Positions 51,716 through 61,158 of a stretch of 64,000 bases of DNA are shown here, one piece after another; position 1 is the first letter of the stretch, and each line of letters starts with the position of its first letter. The notes beneath the pieces are model-generated. The model was not told where the DNA came from, did not search any database, and was given only the letters and a program-made list of their open reading frames with translations. Both the position numbers and the translations under genes were made by a program. The stretch lies in contig JBMNLS010000002.1 of the NCBI GenBank assembly GCA_050952935.1, positions 901,889 through 965,888 of the forward strand, given 5' to 3'. Source of the DNA: UBA6115 sp050952935. Lineage in GTDB: Bacteria; Bacillota; Clostridia; Christensenellales; Aristaeellaceae.

Positions 51716-52756
51716 ATGGCAGACAAAACAGCAATCGACTTAAACATTTCGTATCTGGATCCTGAAGAGGCAATCAAACACTTCGGCCAAAAGCTGGATG
51801 AATCACAACCAATCGTGTGTGTTGATATTGACGCTTCCATTGATGAACAGATGTTCGTGACTCTTCCGGATGAAGAAAAGCAGTCGGAATTTATTGCCGT
51901 ACAAAGCCGTTCATTTTGGCAAGACAGCTGGCATCGCTTTAAGAAAAACAAAATGGCTGTTGCAAGTCTCATTTTCATGATTGTGATCATTTTGTTGGCA
52001 ATACTTGTACCGTTACTTTCACCATATAGTTACGACATGCAGAATCGAGCCAATCGAAATGCTCCGCCATCCATCGAGCATATTTTGGGTACCGACAAAT
52101 TTGGCCGTGATATTTTTGTCCGTGTTATGTCAGGCGCTCGTATTAGTTTGCTGATCGGTTTTGCCGCAGCCTTCATCAATTTGATTATCGGAGTCATTTA
52201 TGGTGGTATTTCTGGGTATGTTGGAGGGCGCGTCGACAACATCATGATGCGTTTTGTTGACATTCTCTATTCGGTTCCTTCCATGCTTTACGTTATTTTA
52301 ATCATGTTGGTGTTCGGCAGCAATCTTTGGTCGGTCTTAATTGGTATTTGTGTCTCTTCATGGGTCGGCATGGCTCGAAATGTGAGAAGCCAGGTGCTAA
52401 GCCTTAAAGAACAGGAATTTGCTTTGGCTGCTAAGGTTATTGGTGCCAGCAGCATGCGCATCCTGTTATTGCACCTAGTCAGAAACTCAGTTGCAGCAAT
52501 TATCGTAAATATGACTTTCATGATCCCCAACGCCATTTTCACGGAAGCTTATTTGAGCTTCATGGGCATTGGTATAAGTGTTCCAAAAGCCAGCTGGGGT
52601 ACCTTGGCGCAAGATGCGAAGAACCTGATTGATACGCAACCATTGCAGGCATTATGGCCAGTTTTGGCTATCTGTCTGACGATGTTTGCACTCAACTTTA
52701 TTGGCGACACGTTAAGCGATGCGATGGATCCGAAAAAGTCGAGAGGTGAACGATGA
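51716..52756 (+). CDS. oppC: Oligo/dipeptide ABC transporter permease OppC/DppC
   Basis: 346-residue permease with the typical OppC N-terminal extension (QSRSFWQDSWHRFKKNKMAVASLIFM), ILGTDKFGRDIFVRVMSGARISL and the coupling segment FALAAKVIGASSMRILLLHLVRN. The first about 65 residues are cytoplasmic and acidic, longer than usual. The stop overlaps the oppD ATG by 4 bp. Confidence 0.92.
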   Translation: MADKTAIDLNISYLDPEEAIKHFGQKLDESQPIVCVDIDASIDEQMFVTLPDEEKQSEFIAVQSRSFWQDSWHRFKKNKMAVASLIFMIVIILLAILVPLLSPYSYDMQNRANRNAPPSIEHILGTDKFGRDIFVRVMSGARISLLIGFAAAFINLIIGVIYGGISGYVGGRVDNIMMRFVDILYSVPSMLYVILIMLVFGSNLWSVLIGICVSSWVGMARNVRSQVLSLKEQEFALAAKVIGASSMRILLLHLVRNSVAAIIVNMTFMIPNAIFTEAYLSFMGIGISVPKASWGTLAQDAKNLIDTQPLQALWPVLAICLTMFALNFIGDTLSDAMDPKKSRGER

Positions 52757-53754
52757 GCATCCTGAAGATAAACAACTTGCGCACCGAGTTCGAGACAAAA
52801 GGCGGTATTGTTAAGGCAATTCGCGATGTCAGCCTCCATGTCGATGAAGGTGAGATGGTTGGCATCGTCGGTGAATCTGGCTCAGGCAAAACATGCACAA
52901 TGTTGTCGCTCATGGGGCTATTGGCTGGAAATGGTCATGTTCGTCAAGGTGAATTCTGGTACAAAGGCGAAAATATATCGCCGCTGGCTTTTTCGGATCC
53001 ACATCAGTATGAAAAGAAAATGCGGTCAATCCGAAGCAAAGAAATTGCCATGATCTTCCAAGATCCGATGACCTTTTTGAACCCAGTTCTCTCAATTCGA
53101 AAGCAGCTTACTGAGCCGCTCAAGCTCCACTTTGGTTATTCACAGCAAAAAGCTGACAAGCGTGCGATCGAATTAATGCAACTCGTTGGTATTCCAAGCC
53201 CTGAAAAACGATTGCGACAGTATCCTTTCGAGTTTTCCGGAGGGATGCGTCAACGGATTATCATTGCTATCGCCCTAAGCTGCAATCCGAAACTGGTTAT
53301 CGCCGATGAACCGACGACGGCTTTAGACGTAACGATACAAGCGCAAGTTTTGGAACTGATTAAGAAGCTTCAACAGGAAACGGGCACATCCGTGATTATG
53401 ATTACGCACGACCTTGGTGTTATAGCTACCACCTGCACGCGTGTCATCGTCATGTATGGCGGGCAAATAGTTGAAGAAGGAACGAACTTTGAGATTTTTG
53501 GCAAACCAAAACACCCCTATACATTGGGATTATTAAATAGCATCAATAATCCTGAAGAAGATACGAAAGCCTTGATACCGATACCGGGTTCGCCGCCCGA
53601 CTTGTTGGCGCCACCGGCAGGTTGTCCGTTTGTAGACAGATGTACCTATGCGATGCGTATATGTGTCTCCCACCAACCACCATGCTGTATTTATAGCGAT
53701 ACGCATCGTAGCTGTTGCTGGCTGGAACATCCGCTTGCAAAGGAGGCTCGGTAA
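52753..53754 (+). CDS. oppD: Oligo/dipeptide ABC transporter ATPase OppD/DppD
   Basis: 333-residue ATPase: Walker A GESGSGKTCTM, QDPMTFLNPV, signature FSGGMRQRIIIAIALS, Walker B VIADEPTTALDVTIQ. The C-terminal oligopeptide-type cysteine cluster (GCPFVDRCTYAMRICVSHQPPC) can bind an iron-sulfur cluster in homologues. Coupled to oppC; the TAA overlaps the oppF ATG. Confidence 0.94.
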   Translation: MSILKINNLRTEFETKGGIVKAIRDVSLHVDEGEMVGIVGESGSGKTCTMLSLMGLLAGNGHVRQGEFWYKGENISPLAFSDPHQYEKKMRSIRSKEIAMIFQDPMTFLNPVLSIRKQLTEPLKLHFGYSQQKADKRAIELMQLVGIPSPEKRLRQYPFEFSGGMRQRIIIAIALSCNPKLVIADEPTTALDVTIQAQVLELIKKLQQETGTSVIMITHDLGVIATTCTRVIVMYGGQIVEEGTNFEIFGKPKHPYTLGLLNSINNPEEDTKALIPIPGSPPDLLAPPAGCPFVDRCTYAMRICVSHQPPCCIYSDTHRSCCWLEHPLAKEAR

Positions 53755-54737
53755 TGAATAATACATTGATTCAAGATCCTATTCTGCGCGTTGCAAACCT
53801 GAAAAAATATTTCGATATTACAAAAGGTCTGTTTTCGCCAAAGACAATTGTCAAGGCTGTCGATAAGGTTAATTTTGAAGTAAAACGCGGGGAGACGTTC
53901 GGGCTTGTCGGCGAATCCGGTTGTGGTAAAACAACGCTAGGCCGCACAGTTGTGAAGCTTTATGACCCGACTGACGGCAGCGTCTATTACAAAGGAGTTG
54001 ATGTCAGCCAAGAAAAAGGGGCAAGACTAAAAAAGTTTCGCAAAGAAGTACAAATGATTTTTCAGGACCCGTATGCTTCACTTGATCCTCGCATGACCGT
54101 AGGTGAAATCATACGTGAACCGCTACAGATATTCAACATTGGTACGCATGCAGAACAGCGAGAACGTGTTTATGAGCTATTGGAAGACGTCGGACTTAAG
54201 CCGGATCATGTCTGGCGTTATCCGCACGAGTTTTCCGGTGGCCAACGCCAGCGTATCGGCATTGCCAGAGCACTTGCTCTGGATCCGGAATTTATCGTGC
54301 TGGATGAGCCGATTTCAGCTCTTGATGTTTCGATTCAAGCGCAGATCATCAACCTTTTGATTCGCTTGCGTGAAGAACGTCATCTTTCGTATATTTTTGT
54401 TGCGCACGATCTTAGTATCGTTAAATACATTAGCAATCGAATTGCAGTCATGTATCTTGGGCATATTGTGGAAACAGGCGACAGCAACGATCTTTTCAAA
54501 AATCCGCAGCATCCGTATTCGAAAGCCTTGTTGTCGGCGGTGTTGATTCCTGATCCCGTTGTGGCGCTTGGCCGCAAACGCATTCAATTGGAAGGTGAGA
54601 TTCCCTCTCCGATCAATACGCCACCTGGTTGCACTTTTGCTTCGCGTTGCCCTTACAAAATGGATGTCTGCAAAAGCGACACACCTCAACTAAAGAATAT
54701 AGATGGCCGTGATATTGCGTGTCATTTATTTGATTAG
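53754..54737 (+). CDS. oppF: Oligo/dipeptide ABC transporter ATPase OppF/DppF
   Basis: 327-residue ATPase partner of OppD: Walker A GESGCGKTTLGRTVV, FQDPYASLDPRMTVGEI, FSGGQRQRIGIARALAL, VLDEPISALDVSIQ and the C-terminal GCTFASRCPYKMDVC cluster. The ATG at 53754 shares a base with the oppD stop and has AAAGGAGG about eight bases upstream; the open frame from 53715 is not used. Confidence 0.94.
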   Translation: MNNTLIQDPILRVANLKKYFDITKGLFSPKTIVKAVDKVNFEVKRGETFGLVGESGCGKTTLGRTVVKLYDPTDGSVYYKGVDVSQEKGARLKKFRKEVQMIFQDPYASLDPRMTVGEIIREPLQIFNIGTHAEQRERVYELLEDVGLKPDHVWRYPHEFSGGQRQRIGIARALALDPEFIVLDEPISALDVSIQAQIINLLIRLREERHLSYIFVAHDLSIVKYISNRIAVMYLGHIVETGDSNDLFKNPQHPYSKALLSAVLIPDPVVALGRKRIQLEGEIPSPINTPPGCTFASRCPYKMDVCKSDTPQLKNIDGRDIACHLFD

Positions 54738-54741
54738 AAAA

Positions 54742-54764
54742 TTTGCACTGCTCACGAGTGCAAA
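54742..54764 (+). other. Hairpin between oppF and the binding-protein gene
   Basis: TTTGCACT (54742-54749) / AGTGCAAA (54757-54764), seven-base loop, then A-rich sequence. No U-tract on the plus strand, so it is more likely an mRNA stability or processing element than a terminator. Confidence 0.5.
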
Positions 54765-54786
54765 AATATAAAAAATGGAGGCTCTT

Positions 54787-56391
54787 ATGAAAAGAACAGT
54801 TCTAGCGGTTTTCCTGGTACTCACCTTGTTGCTTAGCATTGTGCCGGCAACCATAGGTGCTGAAGCAGGAATGAAAGTCGTACGCGTCGCTCTTAGCGGT
54901 GATGAAGGTACGGCAGATCCCGCCACCGGCACAACAAATAACTCGCAGCAGCCCATCACTGCTGCCTACGTGGGATTGTTCCACTTTGATGAGAACAATG
55001 TGTTGCAGAATGATCTTTGTAAGGAATGGTCCGTCAGCGAAGATGGCATGACGTACACATTCAAACTTCGGGACGATGCCAATTGGAGTGACGGAAAACC
55101 AATCACAGCCAGTGACTTTGTCTATGGCTGGCAGAGAAACCTCTCCCCAAAACTGAAACCCGCCTATGCCGATCTCCTCAATGCCATCAACAACTTTGAG
55201 GCTTGCATGCTTGGCGAAAAAGAGGTGTCTGAATTTGGTGTTGTGGCAGAAGATGATACGACCTTGGTCGTTTCACTCAGCCGTCCGCAACCATACTTCC
55301 ACATGATGACGACATTTAGCCCGTTTTTCCCTTTGCGCGAAGACAAGGTGGATTTTGATGAGGCAACATGGTCACTTGAAAATGTAGAGGATGTTGTTGT
55401 CAGCGGTGCCTTTAAATTTGTCGAATATGTGCCAAATGAGAAAATTGTGTTAGAAAAGAATCCGGGATTCTTTGATGCAGACAAGGTCAAACTGGATCGC
55501 ATTGAATATTATTACATTCCAGATTCCCAAACTCAGGTTTCAGCGTTTAAGACGGACGAAATCGACATTGCAAACTTCGTACCAATGGATATCAATGAAA
55601 GCCATAGTAATAAGAATGAAATTCTTTTGGTGCCGTATCTCGTTGCAAACAGCTATGTAATTAGTGGCAGAAATGAAGCGCTTTCCGATGTCAGGATCCG
55701 TAAAGCTATTGGCATGGCTATTAACAGGCAGGAGATCGCCGATATCTTGGGCGGCACCAACGTCCCAATTTACGGCTTAATTCCGCCAGGCATCCCGAAT
55801 CCTTCTAATGGCAAAGATTTCCGTGAAGAAGGTGGCAACCTTGTTGTAGAAGATGTTGCTGAAGCACAACGCCTCATGGAAGAAGCAGGACATCCAATGG
55901 GAGAAGGTCTGCCCACATTCACTTGGTTGACGAACAACCGACAGGATCATAATGATGTGTCTCAGGCCGTGCAATCAATGCTGAAGGAAAACATTGGTGT
56001 GAACATCGAAATTCGCAGCGTTGATACTGCCACCTTCGGCCAAGACAGACGTGAAGGCAAATTCGACATTTGCCGTTGCGGAACGTCGGCAGACTATCTT
56101 GATCCCACAACATGGCTGAACCTCTATATGTCTACAGACTCCTGGATGAGCAGGGTCGCCGGCTATGATACGCCAGAGTATGACGCCATTATGGCAGAAA
56201 CAGACTCAATTCTTGATCAGGCAAAACGCTTCGAAAAACTGCATGAAGCCGAACGCGTCATGATGGAAGATGCATGGTGGATACCGCTTTTGACGTATGA
56301 TATGCAGGTTCTCGTTAAAGAGAAAATAACGGGCATCTCTACAACAACAGCAGGTGCAGTCTTCCTTAATTATGCTGATATTACGGACTAA
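54787..56391 (+). CDS. oppA: Peptide-binding protein (OppA/MppA-like, SBP family 5)
   Basis: 534-residue family 5 extracellular solute-binding protein. Signal peptide KRTVLAVFLVLTLLLSIVPATIGAEA, then VVRVALSGDEGTADPATGT, LCKEWSVSEDGMTYTFKLRDDANWSDGKPITASDFVYGW and the C-terminal MMEDAWWIPLLTYD. It captures oligopeptides for OppBCDF. No lipobox cysteine is present. ATG at 54787 with GGAGG upstream. Hairpins lie on both sides of the gene. Confidence 0.92.
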   Translation: MKRTVLAVFLVLTLLLSIVPATIGAEAGMKVVRVALSGDEGTADPATGTTNNSQQPITAAYVGLFHFDENNVLQNDLCKEWSVSEDGMTYTFKLRDDANWSDGKPITASDFVYGWQRNLSPKLKPAYADLLNAINNFEACMLGEKEVSEFGVVAEDDTTLVVSLSRPQPYFHMMTTFSPFFPLREDKVDFDEATWSLENVEDVVVSGAFKFVEYVPNEKIVLEKNPGFFDADKVKLDRIEYYYIPDSQTQVSAFKTDEIDIANFVPMDINESHSNKNEILLVPYLVANSYVISGRNEALSDVRIRKAIGMAINRQEIADILGGTNVPIYGLIPPGIPNPSNGKDFREEGGNLVVEDVAEAQRLMEEAGHPMGEGLPTFTWLTNNRQDHNDVSQAVQSMLKENIGVNIEIRSVDTATFGQDRREGKFDICRCGTSADYLDPTTWLNLYMSTDSWMSRVAGYDTPEYDAIMAETDSILDQAKRFEKLHEAERVMMEDAWWIPLLTYDMQVLVKEKITGISTTTAGAVFLNYADITD

Positions 56392-56429
56392 AGAAAAAAA
56401 CAGTAATTAAAAGTATTCCTTCAAGACGC

Positions 56430-56459
56430 GCCCGGGATCTGCTCGGCAGTATCCCGGGC
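56430..56459 (+). other. Long GC-rich hairpin after oppA
   Basis: GCCCGGGAT (56430-56438) / ATCCCGGGC (56451-56459) plus an inner CTG/CAG extension. No U-tract follows; likely a 3' stabiliser or partial terminator separating oppA from the peptidases. Confidence 0.6.
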
Positions 56460-56488
56460 TGCATATGGAAAGGCAAAAAGGTATTGCT

Positions 56489-58501
56489 ATGAAATCTGTG
56501 ATTAACTGTATTCGCAACCGAGTATCTGCAGAAGCGTTGTATCAAGGAGTACAAGAGGTGTCAACATACCATCGAATCCAAGGTTCTGATGGGTTTAGGG
56601 ACGCCGCCTTATTCCTTTGCAATAAATTGAACAAACTAGGCATTGAAACCAATATTCTGAGTTTCCCGGCAGATGGGGAAACGTGGTTTGGTGCTAACCG
56701 GATGTTCAAGGAATGGAACTGTCGCAGCGGTTGGCTGAAATTAACCGATTCCGATGCCCTGCTGGCTGATTTTAGCGCTGACCCCATTTCTATCATCCAG
56801 CGCAGCCATGCCTGTGACTATCGGAATCAACCCCTTGATCTTGTCTATCTTGATCGTGGCGCTGCTGAAAAGTCTTATGAAGATATTGACTTAAAAGGAA
56901 AACTTGTCTTTTACCAAGGGCCGTTTAAGGATATTCAGTCTTGGGCTGTTGGAAAAAAAGGCGCAGTTGGGATTGTTACGGATTGCATTTATGAAATCCC
57001 TGGTGTACGAACACGTCATGACCTTTATGATATAAAAAACTATACCTCTTTCTGGTGGAAACATGATGGTACCGATAACGAATGCTTTGGCTATGTACTC
57101 ACACCGCGTCAGGGCGATAAACTAGCTGCACAATGCCTTAAACAACGTGAACGACATAAACAAGATCCATCCGAAGCGCGCTATTTACAGTGTCATTGCT
57201 TTATCGACGCAGAGCTTTTTGCCGGCGAAATTGAGGTGGTGGAAGCAGTTATTCCCGGCACAACCGATGAGGAGCTTTTACTTGTTTCGCATTTATGTCA
57301 CCCAAGGCCCTCAGCAAATGACAATGCAAGCGGTGTTTCAGCCTCCGTTGAAGCGCTTCGTGTACTTACGCAAATGATTGCCGATAAGACACTGGCGCCT
57401 CTGCGGCGCGGCGTGCGGGCAATCTTTGTGCCGGAATTCACCGGTATATATCCTTGGCTTGAAAGTCGTGGTGAAAAGTTCGCAAATCTCAAAGCAGGCC
57501 TGAATCTGGACATGGTCGGAGGTAAAATATCGTTAGGCTACGGCCCGTTGACCCTATCCGGTATACCCGACACGTCGGATTCGTTTGTGGTCAGCTTGGC
57601 AACAGCTATTTTACATCGTCTTGGCGAAACACACAGCGCGCATTCAGGCATGGATCAGGTGTCATCGTTCCCATACGCCTTTACGGAATTTGATCCTGGA
57701 AGTGACAACTACATTCTCTGTGATCCGACAGTCAATTTGCCAACACCCATGCTCGGGCAATGGCCAGATCCCAATTACCACACCAGTGGTGATAATCTCT
57801 CGGTAATTGATCCGCAGTTGATGGTGCAATCGGCGAGTCTCGCTGCCTCCTATTTATATCTGCTTAGCAATTTGGATGTGGCAACGGTGGGTGAGGTTTT
57901 GTTGGCCAGCATTTCCCGTTTCAATGCGCGTTTGGCCAGTCAGTTCGGCCACTTATTCTGGAATGAGCCCTCACAATTTGCTCGCGGTGTCTCCTATTTG
58001 GCAGAGTTGTTCATGCGGCAAAACAATGCCTTGATTGCTTTTTTCCCTGACGATGATCCAGATCTGCCTTTAGTACAGGCGCATCTGCAGAAAACAGCAG
58101 ATATTATTAACGGGATGGTGGCGGTCTATGGCGGGTCAGAAGAGAATCGTGCAAAGGAAAAGGAAACAGAAAGAGAAAAAACACCGCGCGATTCAGTAGT
58201 CTGGATACGTCTTTACCGTACACCGCTATCGCATACGGACGATCATTTTAAGGGTGACTGCGATCTGTATGCCGCGTATAGGCAATATGAGGAGAAGTAT
58301 CGCAAAAACACACCAAATGCATATCGCATTGAATCAATGGTGCAATTTGGCCTGAACGGAAGCGATGCGTTCGCCGAGTTGCTGGAAAAAGTCGGCCTGC
58401 AATCGAAGCGGGATCCGGCGGAAATTGCTGATATGGTTTGGGCCTACCTCGAAATGCTCGAAAAATTAGCGCTGGTCAAACGAAAGGAGTCAGCCATATG
58501 A
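56489..58501 (+). CDS. M28-like aminopeptidase with PA domain (DUF4910 type)
   Basis: 670 residues. The N-terminal metallopeptidase fold is interrupted by a PA-like insert (DLKGKLVFYQGPFKDIQSWAVGKKGAVGIV). Candidate zinc ligands appear as HLCHPRPSANDNASG, VPEFTG, the EFDPGSDNY aspartate and YHTSGDN histidine. The last about 60 residues look like a winged helix. DUF4910-type proteins resemble aminopeptidases; substrate unknown. I chose the ATG at 56489 because of the AAAAGG site upstream; 56465 lacks one. The stop overlaps the cupin start by ATGA. Confidence 0.75.
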   Translation: MKSVINCIRNRVSAEALYQGVQEVSTYHRIQGSDGFRDAALFLCNKLNKLGIETNILSFPADGETWFGANRMFKEWNCRSGWLKLTDSDALLADFSADPISIIQRSHACDYRNQPLDLVYLDRGAAEKSYEDIDLKGKLVFYQGPFKDIQSWAVGKKGAVGIVTDCIYEIPGVRTRHDLYDIKNYTSFWWKHDGTDNECFGYVLTPRQGDKLAAQCLKQRERHKQDPSEARYLQCHCFIDAELFAGEIEVVEAVIPGTTDEELLLVSHLCHPRPSANDNASGVSASVEALRVLTQMIADKTLAPLRRGVRAIFVPEFTGIYPWLESRGEKFANLKAGLNLDMVGGKISLGYGPLTLSGIPDTSDSFVVSLATAILHRLGETHSAHSGMDQVSSFPYAFTEFDPGSDNYILCDPTVNLPTPMLGQWPDPNYHTSGDNLSVIDPQLMVQSASLAASYLYLLSNLDVATVGEVLLASISRFNARLASQFGHLFWNEPSQFARGVSYLAELFMRQNNALIAFFPDDDPDLPLVQAHLQKTADIINGMVAVYGGSEENRAKEKETEREKTPRDSVVWIRLYRTPLSHTDDHFKGDCDLYAAYRQYEEKYRKNTPNAYRIESMVQFGLNGSDAFAELLEKVGLQSKRDPAEIADMVWAYLEMLEKLALVKRKESAI

Positions 58502-58845
58502 TTGCCAAATATGCAGAAATGAGTATTACCGAACGTGCCAATATTCAGGGAGGCATTGGTGTTATCCATTGCCGTAATGTCTTCGAAAAAGAAGCATTGA
58601 TTGGAAAGACGCGTTATTTTGCTCGCATGCGTTTCAAACCGGGCGAATCAATAGGAGCTCATCCGCATGTTGATAATGTTGAGTTCTATTACATACTGAG
58701 CGGTGATTTCGAAGTAACGGAAGAAGGTCACAAAGAAAAACTTCAAGCCGGTGACGCCGTGATGACCGGAAACGGAGATGTGCACAGCATCATTAACATT
58801 GGCAATTGTGATGGTGAATTATTGGCTATCGTTATTGACAACTAA
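58498..58845 (+). CDS. Small cupin-domain protein
   Basis: 115-residue single cupin: RMRFKPGESIGAHPHVDNVEFYYILSGDFEV (motif 1 with two His and one Glu) and GDAVMTGNGDVHSIINIGN (motif 2 His). Probably binds a metal. Translationally coupled to the M28-like gene by ATGA. Function unknown; cupins of this size include isomerases and sensors. Confidence 0.78.
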   Translation: MIAKYAEMSITERANIQGGIGVIHCRNVFEKEALIGKTRYFARMRFKPGESIGAHPHVDNVEFYYILSGDFEVTEEGHKEKLQAGDAVMTGNGDVHSIINIGNCDGELLAIVIDN

Positions 58846-58899
58846 AAAATATTTGCGTAACAAAAAACAACTTATTAAATTATTGGGAGGTTACCTACT

Positions 58900-59985
58900 A
58901 TGCTAACAAGAGAAACCATGGATTTGAAACGAATCAAAGCGATTACCGAATGTGCTGGTATGTCTGGATCTGAAAAAAAAGTGACACGCTTAATGAAAGA
59001 AGCGCTGAAAGATGTCGCCGATGGATTTGATTATGATAATCTTGGTTCGCTAATTTGTCATAAAAAAGGAAGTGGAAACGGTCCAAGGGTCATGCTTTCA
59101 TCGCATACGGACGAAATCGGATTTCTGGTCAAAAAAATCGATAAGCAAGGCTTTTTACGCATCATTTCACTGAACCGCTGGTGGACCTATACCTTAATTA
59201 ATCAGGAAGTATGGGTAGAAACAAGCGAAGGCAAGATGTATCCAGGTGTGTTTGGCACCAAGTTCCCAGATGAAGATATTAACAATCCACGCTACCGCGA
59301 TTTGAAGGAACTGTATGTCGATCTCGGTGTCAGGGGCAGAGAGAATGTTCTGGCGCTCGGAATTCGGCCGGGTGACACCATCACTATGCGCTCGGAGTTC
59401 CGTGAAATGACCGACTCTGACGTGATGATGGCCAAAGCTTGGGATGATCGCGTTGGCGTGAATATTATCATTGATGTCATGCGGCAGCTCAAAAACGATG
59501 CAATTGAAGCCGATTTGTTTGTCTGTGGAACGGTGCAAGAGGAAGTTGGCTATCGTGGCGGCAAAACGTGTTCTTATAAAGTTAAACCGGACATTTCGAT
59601 TACAGTGGACGTTGCTGACTGTTCAGATTATCCGGGCTGTGACGAAGACGGTCACAAACTGGCTGGTGGCGTTGTAATCCGTCACTACGACACAAAGGTG
59701 CTTGGTAATCAGGAACTTTCCAAATTTATCCAAGGCGTAGCTGCTGATCTTGGTTATCCTGCTGATATCATTGTACAGGATGTTGGTGGTGGCGAAGCAT
59801 ATGAAATCCACCGGCAATTTGATGGTGTCGTAACGATCTGTCTTTCAATCCCCTCGCTATATATCATGACGCCGCGGGCACTCGTGCATAAAAGCCGTTA
59901 CATTGCTACGGTCAATACCGTGGCTGAAGTGATCCGGAGGCTGACAAACGAAGATCTTCAGAGATTCATCAAAAGCCGTCAGTAA
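58900..59985 (+). CDS. M42-family metallopeptidase (glutamyl aminopeptidase/TET type)
   Basis: 361-residue M42 peptidase. Zinc and catalytic residues are visible in SSHTDEIGFLV, AWDDRVGVNI, QEEVGYRGG and VDVADCSDYPGC, with a late histidine in EAYEIHRQFDGV. M42 enzymes form tetrahedral dodecamers that trim peptides to amino acids in the cytoplasm. GGGAGG upstream. Expected to act on peptides imported by OppABCDF. Confidence 0.88.
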   Translation: MLTRETMDLKRIKAITECAGMSGSEKKVTRLMKEALKDVADGFDYDNLGSLICHKKGSGNGPRVMLSSHTDEIGFLVKKIDKQGFLRIISLNRWWTYTLINQEVWVETSEGKMYPGVFGTKFPDEDINNPRYRDLKELYVDLGVRGRENVLALGIRPGDTITMRSEFREMTDSDVMMAKAWDDRVGVNIIIDVMRQLKNDAIEADLFVCGTVQEEVGYRGGKTCSYKVKPDISITVDVADCSDYPGCDEDGHKLAGGVVIRHYDTKVLGNQELSKFIQGVAADLGYPADIIVQDVGGGEAYEIHRQFDGVVTICLSIPSLYIMTPRALVHKSRYIATVNTVAEVIRRLTNEDLQRFIKSRQ

Positions 59986-60003
59986 TTAAAGAAAGGATTG
60001 TCA

Positions 60004-61149
60004 ATGAAGCCAGACATATACAACAAAATTAACACGGAGCGCCTGATCGACACAATGATCGAGCTCATTAAGATTGACAGTGAAAGTGGCGATGAAAAGG
60101 CTGTCGCCGATCACTTAAAGTCATTGTTCACGTCACTCGGAGCGACGTGCGAGCTGCAGATCTTACCGGATAAGGTAAAAACAAATAGCGGCAACTTGTT
60201 TGTTCGCTTTGCCGGAACCAAGGCGGAATGTGATCCGCTGCTCTTTAGCTGTCACATGGATACGGTACAACCGGGCAAGAATATTGTTCCGATCCGACAT
60301 GATGATCGAATTACGAGTGACGGTACAACCATTCTCGGTGCTGACGATAAAGCAGGCATTGCGGCTTTAATTGAAACGATCCGTTTGATTCAGGAAAATG
60401 ACTTGCCTTGTTGTGACATTGAGATTCTGCTTACCGTTTGTGAAGAGACAGGTTTACTTGGCGCACGCTATGCTGATCTTGACAAGGTCAAGGCGAAGAT
60501 GGCTTTCGTTTTAGACAGCAGTGATCCACCTGGTTCATTCGTTGTAAACGGCGTTGCTCAAGATAAGATCAATGTCGTTGTAACAGGCAAGGAAGCCCAT
60601 GCCGGCGTTGCCCCTGAAGAAGGTGTCTCGGCGTTAGTCATTGCTGCCAAAGCACTGGCAAACATGAAGCTTTTGCGTGTAAGTAAGCAAACGACAGCCA
60701 ATTTTAGCCGGATAGAGGGTGGCGGCGCGACGAATATCGTAACAGGTCGCGTCGAGCTGTTCGGCGAAGCCAGAAGCCTTGACGAAGCAGAACTGAATGC
60801 ACAAGTGGCGCACATGCGAGCGTGCTTTGAAGAAGCAGCTGCCTCGGAAAGAGGACAGGTAGAATTTACTGCGGAGCGCATGTATGCAGGCTTCCAAGTA
60901 AATCCAACCAGCGATATTTTGGCTCTTGGGCAAGCCGCGTGTCACAAAGCTGGTCTCCCGTACAAGGAGCTTAGCAGCGGTGGTGGCAGTGATACCAATG
61001 TGTACAATGCACGCGGTTTACCGGCAGTAACGCTTGGCATCGGTGAACAAAAGCCACATAGCCGTGATGAGTTCGTCCTGATCAAAGATCTGGAGGATAC
61101 GGTCAAGCTTGTGCTCGGATTAATTGATTCCCAGCAGAAAAAGGGGTGA
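60004..61149 (+). CDS. M20-family peptidase (PepT-like)
   Basis: 381-residue M20 peptidase, similar to tripeptidase T. Metal ligands: SCHMDTVQPG, GADDKAG, CEETGLLGA, DSSDPPG and HSRDEF. A dimerisation insert (AHAGVAPEEGVSALVIAAKAL) lies between. AAAGGA precedes the ATG at 60004; a TTG at 59998 is a weaker choice. Confidence 0.88.
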   Translation: MKPDIYNKINTERLIDTMIELIKIDSESGDEKAVADHLKSLFTSLGATCELQILPDKVKTNSGNLFVRFAGTKAECDPLLFSCHMDTVQPGKNIVPIRHDDRITSDGTTILGADDKAGIAALIETIRLIQENDLPCCDIEILLTVCEETGLLGARYADLDKVKAKMAFVLDSSDPPGSFVVNGVAQDKINVVVTGKEAHAGVAPEEGVSALVIAAKALANMKLLRVSKQTTANFSRIEGGGATNIVTGRVELFGEARSLDEAELNAQVAHMRACFEEAAASERGQVEFTAERMYAGFQVNPTSDILALGQAACHKAGLPYKELSSGGGSDTNVYNARGLPAVTLGIGEQKPHSRDEFVLIKDLEDTVKLVLGLIDSQQKKG

Positions 61150-61158
61150 TTATACGAT

